From assembly GCA_019671135.1 (NCBI GenBank), contig JAHRHY010000001.1, positions 3,348,001-3,412,000 on the forward strand: a DNA stretch of 64,000 nucleotides, written 5' to 3'. The stretch comes from Linnemannia hyalina. Taxonomy: Eukaryota; Mortierellomycota; Mortierellomycetes; Mortierellales; Mortierellaceae. Position 1 is the stretch's first letter. Every line of letters starts with the position of its first letter. A program made the position numbers and the translations under genes. This document shows, in pieces, positions 33,821 through 45,390 of the stretch. Under the pieces are notes generated by a model that was not told the DNA's origin, made no database searches, and saw nothing but the letters and a program-made list of their open reading frames with translations.

Positions 33821-35346
33821 ATGATGCACAAGCAACGATACACACTGCCCGTCGTGGCCACTCTCGCCACCATCCTCTCCATTTCTTCAATCGCCCAAGC
33901 AGGTATTGTTCTTTTGTCCTATTTCGTTTCTACCATTGACCTTGCACACTGCCTGTTTGAATTCTTTGTACCCACTGTACTACAAACATACATAACTCAC
34001 CATGGTTCCTTTGCTGCGAATGTTATTAGATCGCGTGTTCTTGACAAAGCCGACCGACAACACTGACATCTTTGCAGGTATGTCCACCCAGTACCGTTTC
34101 CCTCGTACACTTTTTCGAAGCAGGACTCCCTGCAACATGCTAACGATCACTTGCATGATATATGAAAATAGGATGCCCTGTCGACCTCGGGTTCAGGGTC
34201 CAATACTCTGACCTGGCGATGCTAAAGACCGTCCAACTCCAGGTCCTGGGAGCCGATAACTCTGTCCTCATCGATAACCTCGGGGTTACTTCCAGGACCG
34301 AGTGGGGTGGTAGGTTGTCACGTCTGTCATCCACTGTTCTCTTGTTTTTTCTAGCAAACAATGTAAATCTAACTATGTCTGTGTGTGGGCTTGATATTGC
34401 TGTAGAAACTCGCATGAAAGATATCCCTTGGACAGTGCCTGCGGACTGGACACCCGGCGATTACATTGTGCGAGCGTTCGGGGATGCAACTTACCCCTGT
34501 ACTCAGGACGGACATCATACCCGCTGCTCACTTGTCCTTGAGGACCGCGAGACTGTTCATCTGAAGCCTCTGGATGATGGTAGTCAGGGATGTCCCACTG
34601 TCACAAAGACCTTGATCGGCGGTGATACTCAGTCAAGCAACTCGACACAATCCTCCGAGAGTGGACAGGAGATTGCGTCTAGTGACCCTACAAACACAAG
34701 CAACTCCCAAGACAAGACCGATACCCCAAGCACCAGCATCAACAACAGCAGTAACAATGCCTTCCCGTCGAACAGCACAGGAACAGAGGCAGGCGGAATA
34801 GAGGGCTCATCAACACAACTCCACATCATCCTGAACCAAGCAACCCTCGAACGCATCCAAGACCAAGCCATTCGCAAGGTTCTGAACGACACCCTGGACT
34901 ACAACCTCCTCAACGCAACCGTGACGCTCTTGAATGGCACCGTTATCCCCATGTCTGACCTCATGGACGACTCGACCTCGACACGCTTCATCCAAACCCT
35001 CGAAACCACCAATGCTACCCTCGCCAGTCGTCCCAATAGTACTGCCAACACCAACAATAACAGTACAGAACTGCCTCACGTCTTGGGAACTGCAGAACTG
35101 ATCGAGGCCCTTCACAAGGACAGTTCCCTGATCCAGACACCCAAATCTTCCAACTCCACAGAGAGCTTTACACTGGGTCACAACAACACGGGTACGAATC
35201 CATCAGGACGCCAGTTTTCACAGGAGGATAGTGACCAGATCCAGGACAAGTCCAAGGAGGCTTCTGGACACATGTCTGCACAGATGAGCGGGCGGCTGTG
35301 TGTGCTCGCAGGGTTGATTCTTATGGCAGGCTCGTGGGTTCTCTGA
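33821..35346 (+). CDS. Secreted Ser/Thr/Asn-rich GPI-anchored protein (Kre9/KNH-like N-terminus)
   Basis: Exons 33821-33902, 34030-34077, 34172-34309, 34406-35346 join in frame to 402 residues. Exon 1 is a signal peptide (VVATLATILSISSIAQA). The 48-base exon 2 provides the start of the mature protein (DRVFLTKPTDNTDIFAG). An Ig-like domain follows (PVDLGFRVQYSDL, LKTVQLQVLGADN, WTVPADWTPGDYIVRAFGDA) of the sort found in Kre9/KNH-type wall proteins; this family call is tentative. Then comes a long Ser/Thr/Asn linker with many N-glycosylation sequons (NST, NNS, NAT), and a C-terminal hydrophobic tail (LCVLAGLILMAGSWVL) typical of a GPI anchor. Likely a cell-wall glycoprotein. Convergent with the Mid2-like gene. 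Confidence 0.75.
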
Positions 35347-36028
35347 AAACGTGCGCGCAGTTCACTTCATTTCTAATACTTCTACGCAAAACACTTTAAC
35401 ACAGCTCTACAAAATAAATCACACCTAATCTGAACAACAACCCCACAAACACCTTCCAAGAAAGAAAAAGAAAAAGAAAACAAAAGCCAATGGAAGAAAA
35501 AAAGATATGCGTTCAAGGAAAGGTAGAGGAGTAACGGGCCCCGATATTCCGGCGGATGGGTTCCGTATCTGCAACTGAACGCTTTCTTCTGCCCTTTTTT
35601 CATATGCGCATGTCGCACTGTCCACACTCTCGTTTCTGCAATCTGGGCACGAGCTTTTCTTGGTTTCCGGTACAGGCTTGGTTCTCGTTGGTGTGGGCAC
35701 ACACATACACACACACACACACACAACATTCCAACGAGAACTGACTTGGCCCACAAGCAAAGCGTAAAGGAGTCTTTTTTCCCCTCCAGGGGGTGAGGCG
35801 GGAATGTCTCTTTCCCAATTTCGCACCAATGTATTTTGAACTCTTGATTGGTCCATTTTCCGATGAACGGCCTGCCTTCCTGTCTGCCTTGCAAAATTTG
35901 CAATGGGCCCTTTCAATGACCGCAAAAGTGGCTGGGACAAGTACACTGCCAAGGACCATATTGAAAAAGACAAAAAAAAATAATCATGCGCATTACGTGC
36001 ATTAGCTGACTTTAATGGTTTAAAATAT
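35347..36028. other. Convergent 3' region
   Basis: Lies between the stops of two convergent surface-protein genes and holds their terminators. Contains a CA dinucleotide run at 35709-35727. No gene seen. Confidence 0.55.
35709..35727. repeat. (CA)n microsatellite
   Basis: Uninterrupted alternating A/C run within the convergent 3' region. Confidence 0.9.
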
Positions 36029-37736
36029 CTACAAAAATTGAAGGTCGCCCTGTCCTGCTCCACCCTTCTTGGATGATTGTCCTGCTTGTTCAGCACCAGT
36101 AGATCGTCCGTCCGACCGGACGCTTGGATTCCTGACCGACAGAACTGACGCAGCTTCGGAATGGACACTCAATGGCCGCGACCTTGGGGAACCCATCTCA
36201 GCCTCAGGATTGAGCACTTGAAGTGGAACACCGCGTTGAGACAAAGCGGGCGAAGTCTGTGAAGGGTGGCTCACATTTCGGACTTCAAGGGTCTCTGGCT
36301 GCTGTTGTTGTTGCTGCTGCTGGCTGTATTGGGGTTGCCGAAGTTCGTTTCCTGCAATGGGCATCATCGACGATGCAACAAACGCTTGGTCTGAATCTGC
36401 CATCAGATCGTGCTCGTGCGAGAACGCTCCTGGGCGCGCAGGGTATCCATCCTCTCCTTGCTCTCCCACCATCAGCTGTTGTTGCCTTGAGGGTCCTCCA
36501 ACCAACGCTGCATTCTCATCATCCTGACTCCATTGTGCAAACTGACCTCCTGTGGCTCCTGAGTGCTCAGAAGACTGGTAGCTGTAACGGTCAATGCCAG
36601 ACATCACTGGAGGAGTGTACCTCAATGATGGCTGCGACGTAATCGGGCGATTGGAATCATAATGAGCGTCCGTTCCGAGGGCTCTAGCCGAAGCACTTTC
36701 AGTTCCGGTTGTGTGGTCATCGACAGACAAAGCGAGGAAACTGAGGGGTCTCTTGGAATCGAACCGCCTGTGTTTCCTGAAACGGATAAAGAAGAAGATA
36801 CCTGCTCCAATCAACGCTCCTACACCAAGGACCGAGCCGAGAACAATTGGGAGGATGGAAGGCTTGGATGACTCTTCCGGGTTGACGGGTGTAGTAGTCG
36901 GTGTTAACGTCGAAGTGGTGGTGGTGGACACTCCTGTAGGGCCTGTGGATCCGGCGCCTGGCTTCCCACCGCCGCCGCCCGTTGTTGGATGGGACTGCTT
37001 TGAATGCGAGGTGGTTGTGGTGGCGGTATCATCGTCGGAAGTGGTTGTAGTCGAGGGGGAGGATGTGGTAGTGACAACGGGAGGATCGGTGGTGGTTGCG
37101 CTTAACGTGGTTGTCGTCGTGATAACTGGAGGATCCTTGGTGGTGGTAGTAGGAGGAGGGGTGGTCTCGACTGGTGGTGCGGTTGTTGTAGTTGTTTCAG
37201 CTGGTGTGTCTGCGGAGGTGGTGGCGGTAGAGCCTCCTCCTCCGCCTTCTGAGGGGGTTTCTCCTGCTGCTGGAGTCGCGCCGGCGAGTATGACTGGTGG
37301 GGCGCGTTTCTCCAGCCAGAGAAGTGCGCGACGATTCCCTACGTTCTAATTGGACGATTGGCGCAAGCAAATGGTGGTTAGTAAGGACGTTGAAGGAGAG
37401 AGGGGGTTGTTTTCTCAGGACCACAACAACGGTAAGCGAGGAGAGCAGCATTGCGGAGAGCGCGAGAGAGCAAAAGGAGCATGAGAATGGTCCCTGCGTA
37501 GTGAGAACGTCATGCTGTTGCTCATGTTGTTCTTGTTGTTCCTGTGGTTAGTTGGGTGCAGCTCACTGATCAGTTGTTCGTACCTGAGGGACTTCGGTGA
37601 GAGAGCCTCCTGAGGGGTAGTATGGGGGTAGAGGGGAAGCGAGAGCGGAGGAGATGAGGCCGAGGAGGAATGAGGCGAGGAGGACAGAGGCGAGCGTTCT
37701 GGTGGGCGACCGGGGTGGTTGGAGACGCTTGGTCAT
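36029..37736 (-). CDS. Mid2/Wsc-like single-pass membrane protein with Ser/Thr stalk
   Basis: Two exons (37736-37584 and 37345-36029), phase 0 junction, 489 residues. Exon 1 holds a signal peptide (LASVLLASFLLGLISSALA). Exon 2 gives a Pro/Thr/Gly-rich ectodomain with TTTT runs and repeated TTDPPVVTTT-type motifs, likely heavily O-mannosylated, then one TM helix (ILPIVLGSVLGVGALIGAGI) followed by a basic stop-transfer (RFRKHRR) and a Gln/Ser-rich cytoplasmic tail with a polyQ run. This layout is that of fungal wall-stress sensors such as Mid2, but there is no WSC cysteine domain, and similarity is architectural only. Its sense-strand leader is CT-rich, with an 8-bp repeat. Confidence 0.75.
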
Positions 37737-39073
37737 GGTTGTTCGTGAGTGAATGAGAGAGTTGAGAATAGATCTGTTCCTGGAATGAATGAAAAAAAAG
37801 GGGGAGAAAGAGGGAAAAGGAAACAAAGAGAAACGGTCAAGGGGTAAGGAAGGGAAAGGGAGGGGAAAGGGTAAGGAAGAACAGAGAAGAAGAAAGAAAA
37901 GAGGAAAAGAAGAAGAGAAGAAGAGAAGAAGAGAAGAAGAGAAGAAGAGAACAAGAGAAGAAGAAGGAAAGGAAGGGAAAGAAGGATAAGCAGGGGCGGG
38001 AACGACCATGGCCATGATTGACAAGGATACAACCCCAGACGTATGTCCGCCATCAACAATCAACATGCAATCAACATTCAACAGAAACAAAAAGAACGCT
38101 AGTGGGAGAGAAAGGGGCATGCTGTTGTTCAATTGTCATGGTGCAAATGTATCACACCCTTTGTACGTTTTTTATCCAATCCACCCAATCCACCCAATCC
38201 ATGCTATCCATGCTTGCATCGCCCTTCCCTTCTTTCCCTCCCTTTCTCACAGTATCACTTTCTCATCCCGACGCATCTCATGTCCCCGACCCTTCTCATC
38301 CTCTGTCCCCGGCTGTGTGGTCCCACTTGTCCTGTATACGTCGAACACTTACTCTATCCGACTTGTCGCCCTGGATCCCTTTGCACCATCCATTTATCCA
38401 TGACAGCAGAAAGTGCCAAGCACCCAGGCGCTTAAAACATATCATCGTCAACAAAACCAAACGAATCCTCTCTTCAATTGAGACTCAACCCCAACTACAC
38501 ATCCATCGAAGCACGTCCACCTGTTCTGTTCTCTCTCCCCCCTGTCCGCATGCACACGGAGCACTGCATACGGCCACCACACGACAAGCGACACCTGAAA
38601 ATAGAGGAACTTAATGAAAAAAAAACACAAGGCTATTTTTTCCGTGACCTATTTTTATCCTCGAGGGTACAAAAATATTCACGCGTCAAAGTGTAAGTTG
38701 CAGGGACTTTTCCAGTACTGACGGCGCCATTTGAGTTGCACTCACTTGTGTACTAAGTTCAGCAGCAGTACAACCCAACACAACGTAGACGAAAGAAAGA
38801 GAGAAGGAGAATGGAGATCGCAATAAACGAGAAAGACTAGAAGTAATGGGAAATAGAATAAGAGCAGAAAGGTGAAAGAGAACAAGACGAGGAATAAGAA
38901 ACAGGAGAAGAGTCGTTTCGATGCCAACCTTGGAAGCCGATTGCACATGAAAGCAAAGCTTGTCAAAGACACCAGCACTGCCATTTTGAAATGAACACAG
39001 CAAAAGTACCACCCAATAAAGCGTGTAGAAGGTCGTTCTTTATTCTGTGTCAGGGCCCAAAACGGCTTGACAA
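37737..39073. other. Intergenic with CT-rich (sense) leader
   Basis: The leader of the minus-strand Mid2-like gene occupies about 37780-37990. The remainder to the WBP11 stop has no coding signal on either strand; 38760-38930 is purine-rich on the plus strand. Confidence 0.55.
37911..37963. repeat. 8-bp tandem repeat (AAGAGAAG)
   Basis: Six consecutive copies with one variant (AAGAGAAC), in the leader of the Mid2-like gene; on the sense strand the unit reads CTTCTCTT. Confidence 0.9.
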
Positions 39074-41383
39074 TTACAAGAGGCCATCACCTTCAAGCCC
39101 TTGCATGAATTCATCATACTCGGCCTTCTTCTTGGCCACCTTGTCAACAGGCGCTGCTGGGACCTCGGGCGCGCTATTAATCACCATTCGGCTCGACGAT
39201 AGAAAGCTGGGAACACTAGGAGCCAGATTGATCTTGGGAAGTCGCAGGCCTAACGCCGTCTCCCGATGTCCCTCCTCCTCCGCCTTCTCACTCTGACGCG
39301 AGTTTTCGCTTGATCCTTGCGAAGCTAATGCTGTCGTCGTTGTGGCAGTTGCAGTTGTTGCGGAGGAAGAAGAGGTAGCTGATTGATAGTCTTCCTCAAT
39401 ACCCGGTGCAGCATTGACAGGTCTGCCAATCTTTCCCTTTTGAGTGACTCGTTTCCGCATAATAGCCGAAGGCACGAGATGAACCAGCTCCTTCTGTAGG
39501 TTACGAAGTTGAGGTTCTGCTGAAATACTCGTTGGTCCTGCAACAACAGCTGGCTTGGCAAGAACTTGAGCGGCCGTTGGCTTTGGGGGAAGAGGATGGG
39601 GAGCTGCAGGTGTGCTGGTTTCCTTGTTCTCCTCTTGGCGTTTCTTCTCCTTTTCGTCCGGTGGAAGATGACCTGTCATAGGATCACTCTGTGCGTCGGA
39701 GGTACGAGGCGGCTTTACGTACCTGGGTGGAGGGCGCTGTGAAGGAGGTCGAGAGGGTCGTGGGGTATGTGGAAGTCCGGCATAAGGCGGCCGTTGGTGA
39801 TGCCCAGGCGATCCAAATCCTCCAGGGGCTTCAGGGCCACGGAAGCCACCACCTGGAGGCCCAAACCCTGGAGGTCCATATCCAGGCGGTCCATATCCTG
39901 GAGGCCCATATCCTGGAGGCCCATATCCTGGTGGGTGTCCTTGTCCAGGTCCTGGCCGTCCTGGCGGGTATACGTTCCCATACTGTGGCTGAAATCCCAT
40001 AGGAGGACCTATCAACGGAATGGCACGTAGGTATTGAGTAAGCGTCATATTTACTTCCTTTAATCCTAAACAGAGATCGTGCCACGGTATGCCTTGACAT
40101 TTTCTTACCATATGGATTTATGTGTTGACCTGGTAGTCCTGGTGGAGGGTGCATTCCATGCGGGAGCATACTTGGGGGTTGCATTCCATGCATATGTGGT
40201 CGCTGATGATGATATTGTATCCGCATGTCGATGCTTGGCTTTGCCTTTGTGGGTTCGAGGTATCTGTCCTGGTCTTGCTTTGTGGGCGCTGCTCCTTCGG
40301 GAAGAGGTGGCATGTAGTTCTCATCGTCCTCATCTTCTGATTCCGATCCAGAACTTGTGTCCGAGTCCGAGTCAGAATCAGAATCAGAATCCGAACCAGA
40401 GTCGTCCGAATCAGATCCCGAGCCGTCCTCTGATTGCTTTTGTTGCTGCTGCTGTTGATCCAATCCTGGTGCCATGCCTTGTCCTAGAGGGACCTCGGGC
40501 GGTGGTAGTGGCGCTAGTAGGATGTTTCACAGTAAAACGAATGATTTTCCGTTAGTTGACGAGATAGTATATTTACAGTGATCCTCGCGTCAACAAGACC
40601 AAGTATCTTACGATATTCCAGGTAAGGTTGACCGGGAGGTGGTGCTCCGAAAGGGTTCAACACAGGGTCATAGTAAATCGAGCGTGTTGGGTCCCGCACT
40701 GGTTCATCCACTGACACTGGTTTCGGCGCTTCCACTTTTTTTCTATTGAATCACAGCATTGACGACAGATCGTGGTTAGAAAACTTGTAAAAATAATGCA
40801 GGCTACCCTTTGTGAAGGAAGGAGCATCGAACACTTACGGCTTGATTTTGATTCCGTGCGCCTTCTTGACCTCGATGATCTTGGTCATCTTTTCTCTCAG
40901 CTCTGCCAGCTTTTTGGCGCCCTCCTTGTCTAGTTTGCCATTCTTTTCCAGCTCCTCATACTCTGCAAGATCACCCTCTGTCGTTGTATCCCTGAGTACG
41001 GTTCCAAGTTCGCGGACTTTTTTACGATCTTGCTTGTTCTATTAAATTGGCAGGCCAAGTTGAGGATATATTTTAGTTAGCAACAGATAATCCAGCTGTC
41101 GTTCATTGAGAAAGAAATACACGAATGTGTCCACGATTGCAGCAGAAGAGTACCTTTTTGATCTCCCTCTTGTGCTGCTCCTTGCCTATGAGTCGTGTTG
41201 AAAGAGTACGAGAAAAGAGAAGACTGTTAGCTGCATTTTCCTCGTCTCGTCCAAAAGCGCATTGTAACCTTGTAGCGATGAAGCGTGAAAATAGTGTGCT
41301 GTCCAGAGCGGGGTAGCGCAGTGACGTTCAGACGTACGGTATTGATCCGCTGGATTAAGACTCCTGCCACTTTTGCGCCCCAT
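39074..41383 (-). CDS. WBP11: WW-domain-binding splicing factor WBP11-like
   Basis: Six exons (41383-41338, 41185-41154, 41038-40839, 40742-40612, 40513-40109, 40008-39074), all in frame, 582 residues. N-terminus MGRKSGRSLNPADQYRKEQH then a basic helical region (KREIKKNKQDRKKVRELG, HGIKIKPKKVEAPKPVS, SIYYDPVLNPFGAPPPGQP), the WBP11 signature. WBP11 is a nuclear spliceosomal protein that activates PP1/PQBP1-linked steps. The middle has a polyQ and an acidic Ser/Asp run (40340-40440), then Gly/Pro/Tyr-rich PPG motifs in a 12-base tandem repeat (39866-39933, four to five copies), which suit WW-domain ligands. The C-terminus EYDEFMQGLEGDGLL matches the family's conserved end. It is the second splicing-factor gene in the window. 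Confidence 0.9.
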
Positions 41384-42790
41384 GGTTGTCCTGATGTGTA
41401 TGTGTGTGTGTCTGGACAAATGAGAAGAAAAACGAACGTCTTTCCCTCCATGTCCAGTGGCTTTTAAACGTTGAAGTCACGTGATTCATGCGAGAAAAAA
41501 AAGAGGCGGTCTCTGTGAGAGCGGGATGCTCAGTGCGTTCTCGCATAATACTCTAAAATTTGAGTATGGGACGACCCGACCGAGGCCATATTGGTTTAAT
41601 CCGGTTGAAAACAGAAGTGAAAGAGAAGTACCAGGGATTGTTCCAGACCATGCTTTGGGCGCAATGGCCGCAAGAAAAAATTAGCCATGTGTGGTAGTAC
41701 TCTCCATCAAATAGAAATTGTGCGAGAGTGCCGTTGCACAAGGGGGAGATCTAGAAAGTGCTCTTGTTCTTGTTCGTTTGTTCTCTTGAGAAGGATCGGA
41801 GTAGAGAAGAAAGGAGTGAGAATTCATGATGCCGTCCTGGGGTTGGCGGTTCCACCCGACGGCACTTCAAATAGCATTGAGAGTTTCGCGAGGGACGAAA
41901 GGAAAGAAAAAGAAAGAAACAGAGAACAGAGACGGACACGCATGGGCCTTTTATTATTTGGTGTAAAGATTGGTCAGATGCCCGCTCAGGTCCCTTTTGA
42001 TCGGTTAAAGTGGTTTGCGTTTTGTTGATGTGCTCTGAATCCAAAGGAAGGAAGGAAGGAATAAACGTAAAAAGGGAAGAGAAAGAGAGAGATAGTGTGA
42101 GAAAAAAAAAGATGAGATGAAGAAGACGAAGACGACGACGAAGGAGGGGTATCAGTCTTGATGTTCTTGATCGGAGATGAGCGACAGATTCTTTTTCTCC
42201 TCGCTTTTTTCTTCGTTGGAGGAAGTGAACCATGTCGAGTGAATGAACATCCACCCCCACATCGTTGAGTGCAGCACCAATTCAAGGATGACGAAGGTGG
42301 GACAACTGACTTCTACCCTTGTTTGCAAGAGTACAGTGCTTTGTTGATCTTGAGTCAGATATTATGGGTGACTGATGCTCTTTGTTTGTCGGTTGTCTCG
42401 CGTTGTCATCGGTTCCTGAAAACGTCCCCTTTGTTTTGTTGTTGTTGTTGTGGTTGAGTTTTTTATGGTTTCTTTTCCTTCTCTTTCCTCCTCCCCCTCC
42501 TCTTCCCCACTTTTACTCCTCCTTCCTCCTTCCTCCTTCCTCTTTCCTCTTTTCTCTTTCCTCTTTCCTCTCTCTTCTTTCCTCTCTCCTCTTTCCTCGT
42601 TCCTTGTTCCTCCTTCCTTCTCTCATTCCTGCTCCTCTCACATCGGGCTTTGAATCCTTCGGCTCATTCCTCTTCCTCTCCTTCCTCTTACCTGCTGCTC
42701 TGACTCCTTCCTTCCTCTCCTCCTCTCCTCCTCTCCTCCTCTCCTCCTCTCCTCCTCTCCTCCTCTCCTCCTCCCTGCCATCCCCCAACT
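41384..42790. promoter_or_regulatory. Divergent intergenic region (WBP11 / membrane protein)
   Basis: About 1.4 kb between two divergent starts. From about 42480 to 42775 the plus strand is nearly pure C+T and holds a tandem repeat. I see no gene in the rest; open frames are short and lack coding-type codon use. Confidence 0.55.
42713..42772. repeat. 8-bp tandem repeat (TCCTCTCC)
   Basis: Seven exact consecutive copies plus a partial one, ending about 18 bases before the ATG at 42791. Confidence 0.92.
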
Positions 42791-44998
42791 ATGCTCGGCT
42801 CATTCGCCTCCCTCGCAGGCGCCTTAGGCCTCTTCATGGCTGCATCCGTCAACGCCCAGGAGCCATGCGGCGGTACCGTATGTAAGTCCACTCAACCGCC
42901 TGGAGAAACTGCCCTTGACTCCCTTTAACCCAAAAAAAGAGTCGATTTTCAGTATGCATTTTTGCATTTGCTAAACAAGACCTATTCGTCTTTGCAATTA
43001 GACAACGGCACGGGCACCTTCACTGTCAAGAACTATGGCACGGAATACACCGTGTTGACCATGTTTGGAGCCAACAATAACCCGGGTTCAGAGGACTACC
43101 TACTCTACTGTGGAGACATTCCCGCTCCCCAAGGACAGGCTATTCTAGACATGGGAGTCTCTTCTAACGTAAAGAAGTTCAAGGTCCCAGTCACTTCTGT
43201 CTTGGTCTCAGGCACCTTCACCAGCTCATATGTCGAGGTATGTGACTGAATATGATGTCATCTTTTTTGTCGAATACCATCAACCCGGGTAGAAAACAAA
43301 AAGAAAACAAAAAAACACAGAACGACGACAAAAGGGAATTGAACGAGGAGATAGAAAGAGAGAGACAGGCCTTTGGCGCAATGAACTGGACAGCATGTAC
43401 AACATATACAACATATACAAGAAAACTCTCTACACAACGGGCTTAACGGCGTGTGGAATGAAGGAAAAAAGGTCTTTTTTCACACAGTGGGGTGATCTGC
43501 ATATGATTCGTCAAGAAGGCATCGTTAACTCTAACCGTCTGGTCACACTAATCACTCTGTCTCTCTTTCTCACTGCTATTATACGACAGCTTGCAGGAGG
43601 GCAAAAAAATATCCGTGTGCTGGAGAACCCCCAGAATATTGTCTCGCCTTGTCTTCAGGAAGAGTTTAAGAATACCTCCATCGTTCCTCTCAACAGCGCC
43701 ATCTTCAACCAGTACCTTACTGTCGACGTTGGTTTCCGTGAAAACAAAGATCCCGGCCAGATAAAGGACGTCTGGGTGCCAATGTCAATCGAAGTTGCAC
43801 CTCTTCTAAGAGCCCAATACATCAATGCCGTCTCGCTGTTCTTCAACAGCGGCTCCCAAGCCTTGATCACCTACAACACAATCATAGGAACATACAACCA
43901 ACTCAAGATCGACATGAGTGGAATCCCTAACGAGAACAAGATGCGCATCGGCTGGGTTAAGTACGACTTTGGAAACAAAACCTGGAAGCTTCGCAACACT
44001 GAGTTCACTCGAGGAATCATTACCGATGCAGGTACGTTCTGTTTGTTTGCTTCGCGTACATGTTATTACTTTTTTTCACTTCTTTTTTTGATCGACAGCC
44101 GCAAGGACCTGCAAAGATCTAAGAAAGGTTTACATTGATACAATATGCTGCATATAGGTGGTATCCCGTTTCCTTTGGTTGGAGATGGCGTTACCAGCGA
44201 ACCCGACATCTCTCCCACTGACTTCAAGATCTTAATGACAAACGCCGATATTATCATCGACCAAACCGAATTTCCCGCTGATGGCAAAGGAAACTACACC
44301 TCACTTTTCGGGCGTTGGCGTGCCTTGGCTGGCTTCACTGGAACTGATTTTATCCCTCGTGTTTTGGATTTGCATAAGGTCTATTCTCTCGACAACACAG
44401 TTAACCAGATCGGTATCAGTGGTAAGGAAGATCATCGTCGACATCAAATAGGATAAACACATATGCGTGCTGGATGTTGCCTTCTGCAAGTCCTAACGTC
44501 CATCGTCCTCCTGTGCACAAAATAGATTACCAGTACCGCATGCCTTCCCGCCCTGATCTATTGCTGAGAGATGTGATCGCAGTCCAGTACCCAGAATACA
44601 ACAAGGGCTACAGGACCCGTTTCCTCAACGGAAATTTCCAGTATGGAGGAGCTCCAGACTTCACATTGGGACCAGCCAACTGCACTACTACGCCGATGCA
44701 ATACAACTCTGGAGACATTACAACCTCGAATCCGAATCCTTTATTTACCGGACTCCCGACACCACCACCACCAGTAGTCGGTGGAGGCATATACGGAATT
44801 GGCGGACCCACACAAGGAGACGGGACCAGTGGTAGTGGTAAAAGCAAAACAACCAGCGTCGTCATTGCTGTCGTCTGCGTTGCTGCTGTCTTGGGCGCGG
44901 CATTCGCCTTCGCCTTTTACAAGTGGAGCCGTCGTGCCAAGGAGGACCGCTTCATCGAGCTGGAAGAGGAGATGAATAACGAGATTCCTCTCAGCTAA
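42791..44998 (+). CDS. Secreted/single-pass membrane protein, family unknown
   Basis: Exons 42791-42881, 43002-43237, 43590-44031, 44158-44421 and 44526-44998 join in frame to 501 residues. Signal peptide MLGSFASLAGALGLFMAASV, then an extracellular domain containing YNGTGTFTVKNYGTEYTVL and repeated beta-type stretches (MRIGWVKYDFGNKTWKLRN, KILMTNADIIIDQTEF, FQYGGAPDFTLGPANC). A Gly/Pro-rich linker leads to a TM helix (TSVVIAVVCVAAVLGAAFAF), then a short basic and acidic tail (KWSRRAKEDRFIELEEEMNN). The topology is type I membrane, cell surface. I recognise no family, and the shape resembles a receptor or adhesin. In the third intron, 44099-44127 is open and ends at a weak donor, possibly a remnant exon. 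Confidence 0.7.
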
Positions 44999-45102
44999 GA
45001 GAACCTCTTGCTATTTATTTCTTAATACAGTTTTTTTTTCGTGATCAGTTACTGCTTGGAAGGACCAATCTGCTCAATGTGGCATATGTTGTTGTTGTTG
45101 TT

Positions 45103-45119
45103 GGGGGGGGGGGGGGGGG
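45103..45119 (+). repeat. Poly-G tract (17 G)
   Basis: Uninterrupted G run preceded by GTT repeats, about 270 bases before the monooxygenase ATG. Confidence 0.95.
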
Positions 45120-45390
45120 TTGTGCGCACCGAGTCGTGAAGCGAGCACAAGCATGTCTATCAGGCTCGTCTCCTTGCACAAAGGCTCTCATTTTGACTAC
45201 CTTAATGCATGAGCGCCCAAGGATGGGACAATTGATTCGCCGACGTACCCTGCCAATTGCTTTTTTTTCCTTCTTTTTTCTTCTCCAATAGCCATTTTCA
45301 CGTCTTTCCTCCACTCCACTCCAACTTTCACTCATCCTTCTCCCGTTTGTCCACCCTTTTAATCCATTCTTTTGTTGACCACTATCATCC

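Noticed and set aside
39715..39981. Minus-strand Gly/Asp-Met repeat frame within WBP11
   Set aside because: Shadow of the GYGPP tandem repeat in the true frame.
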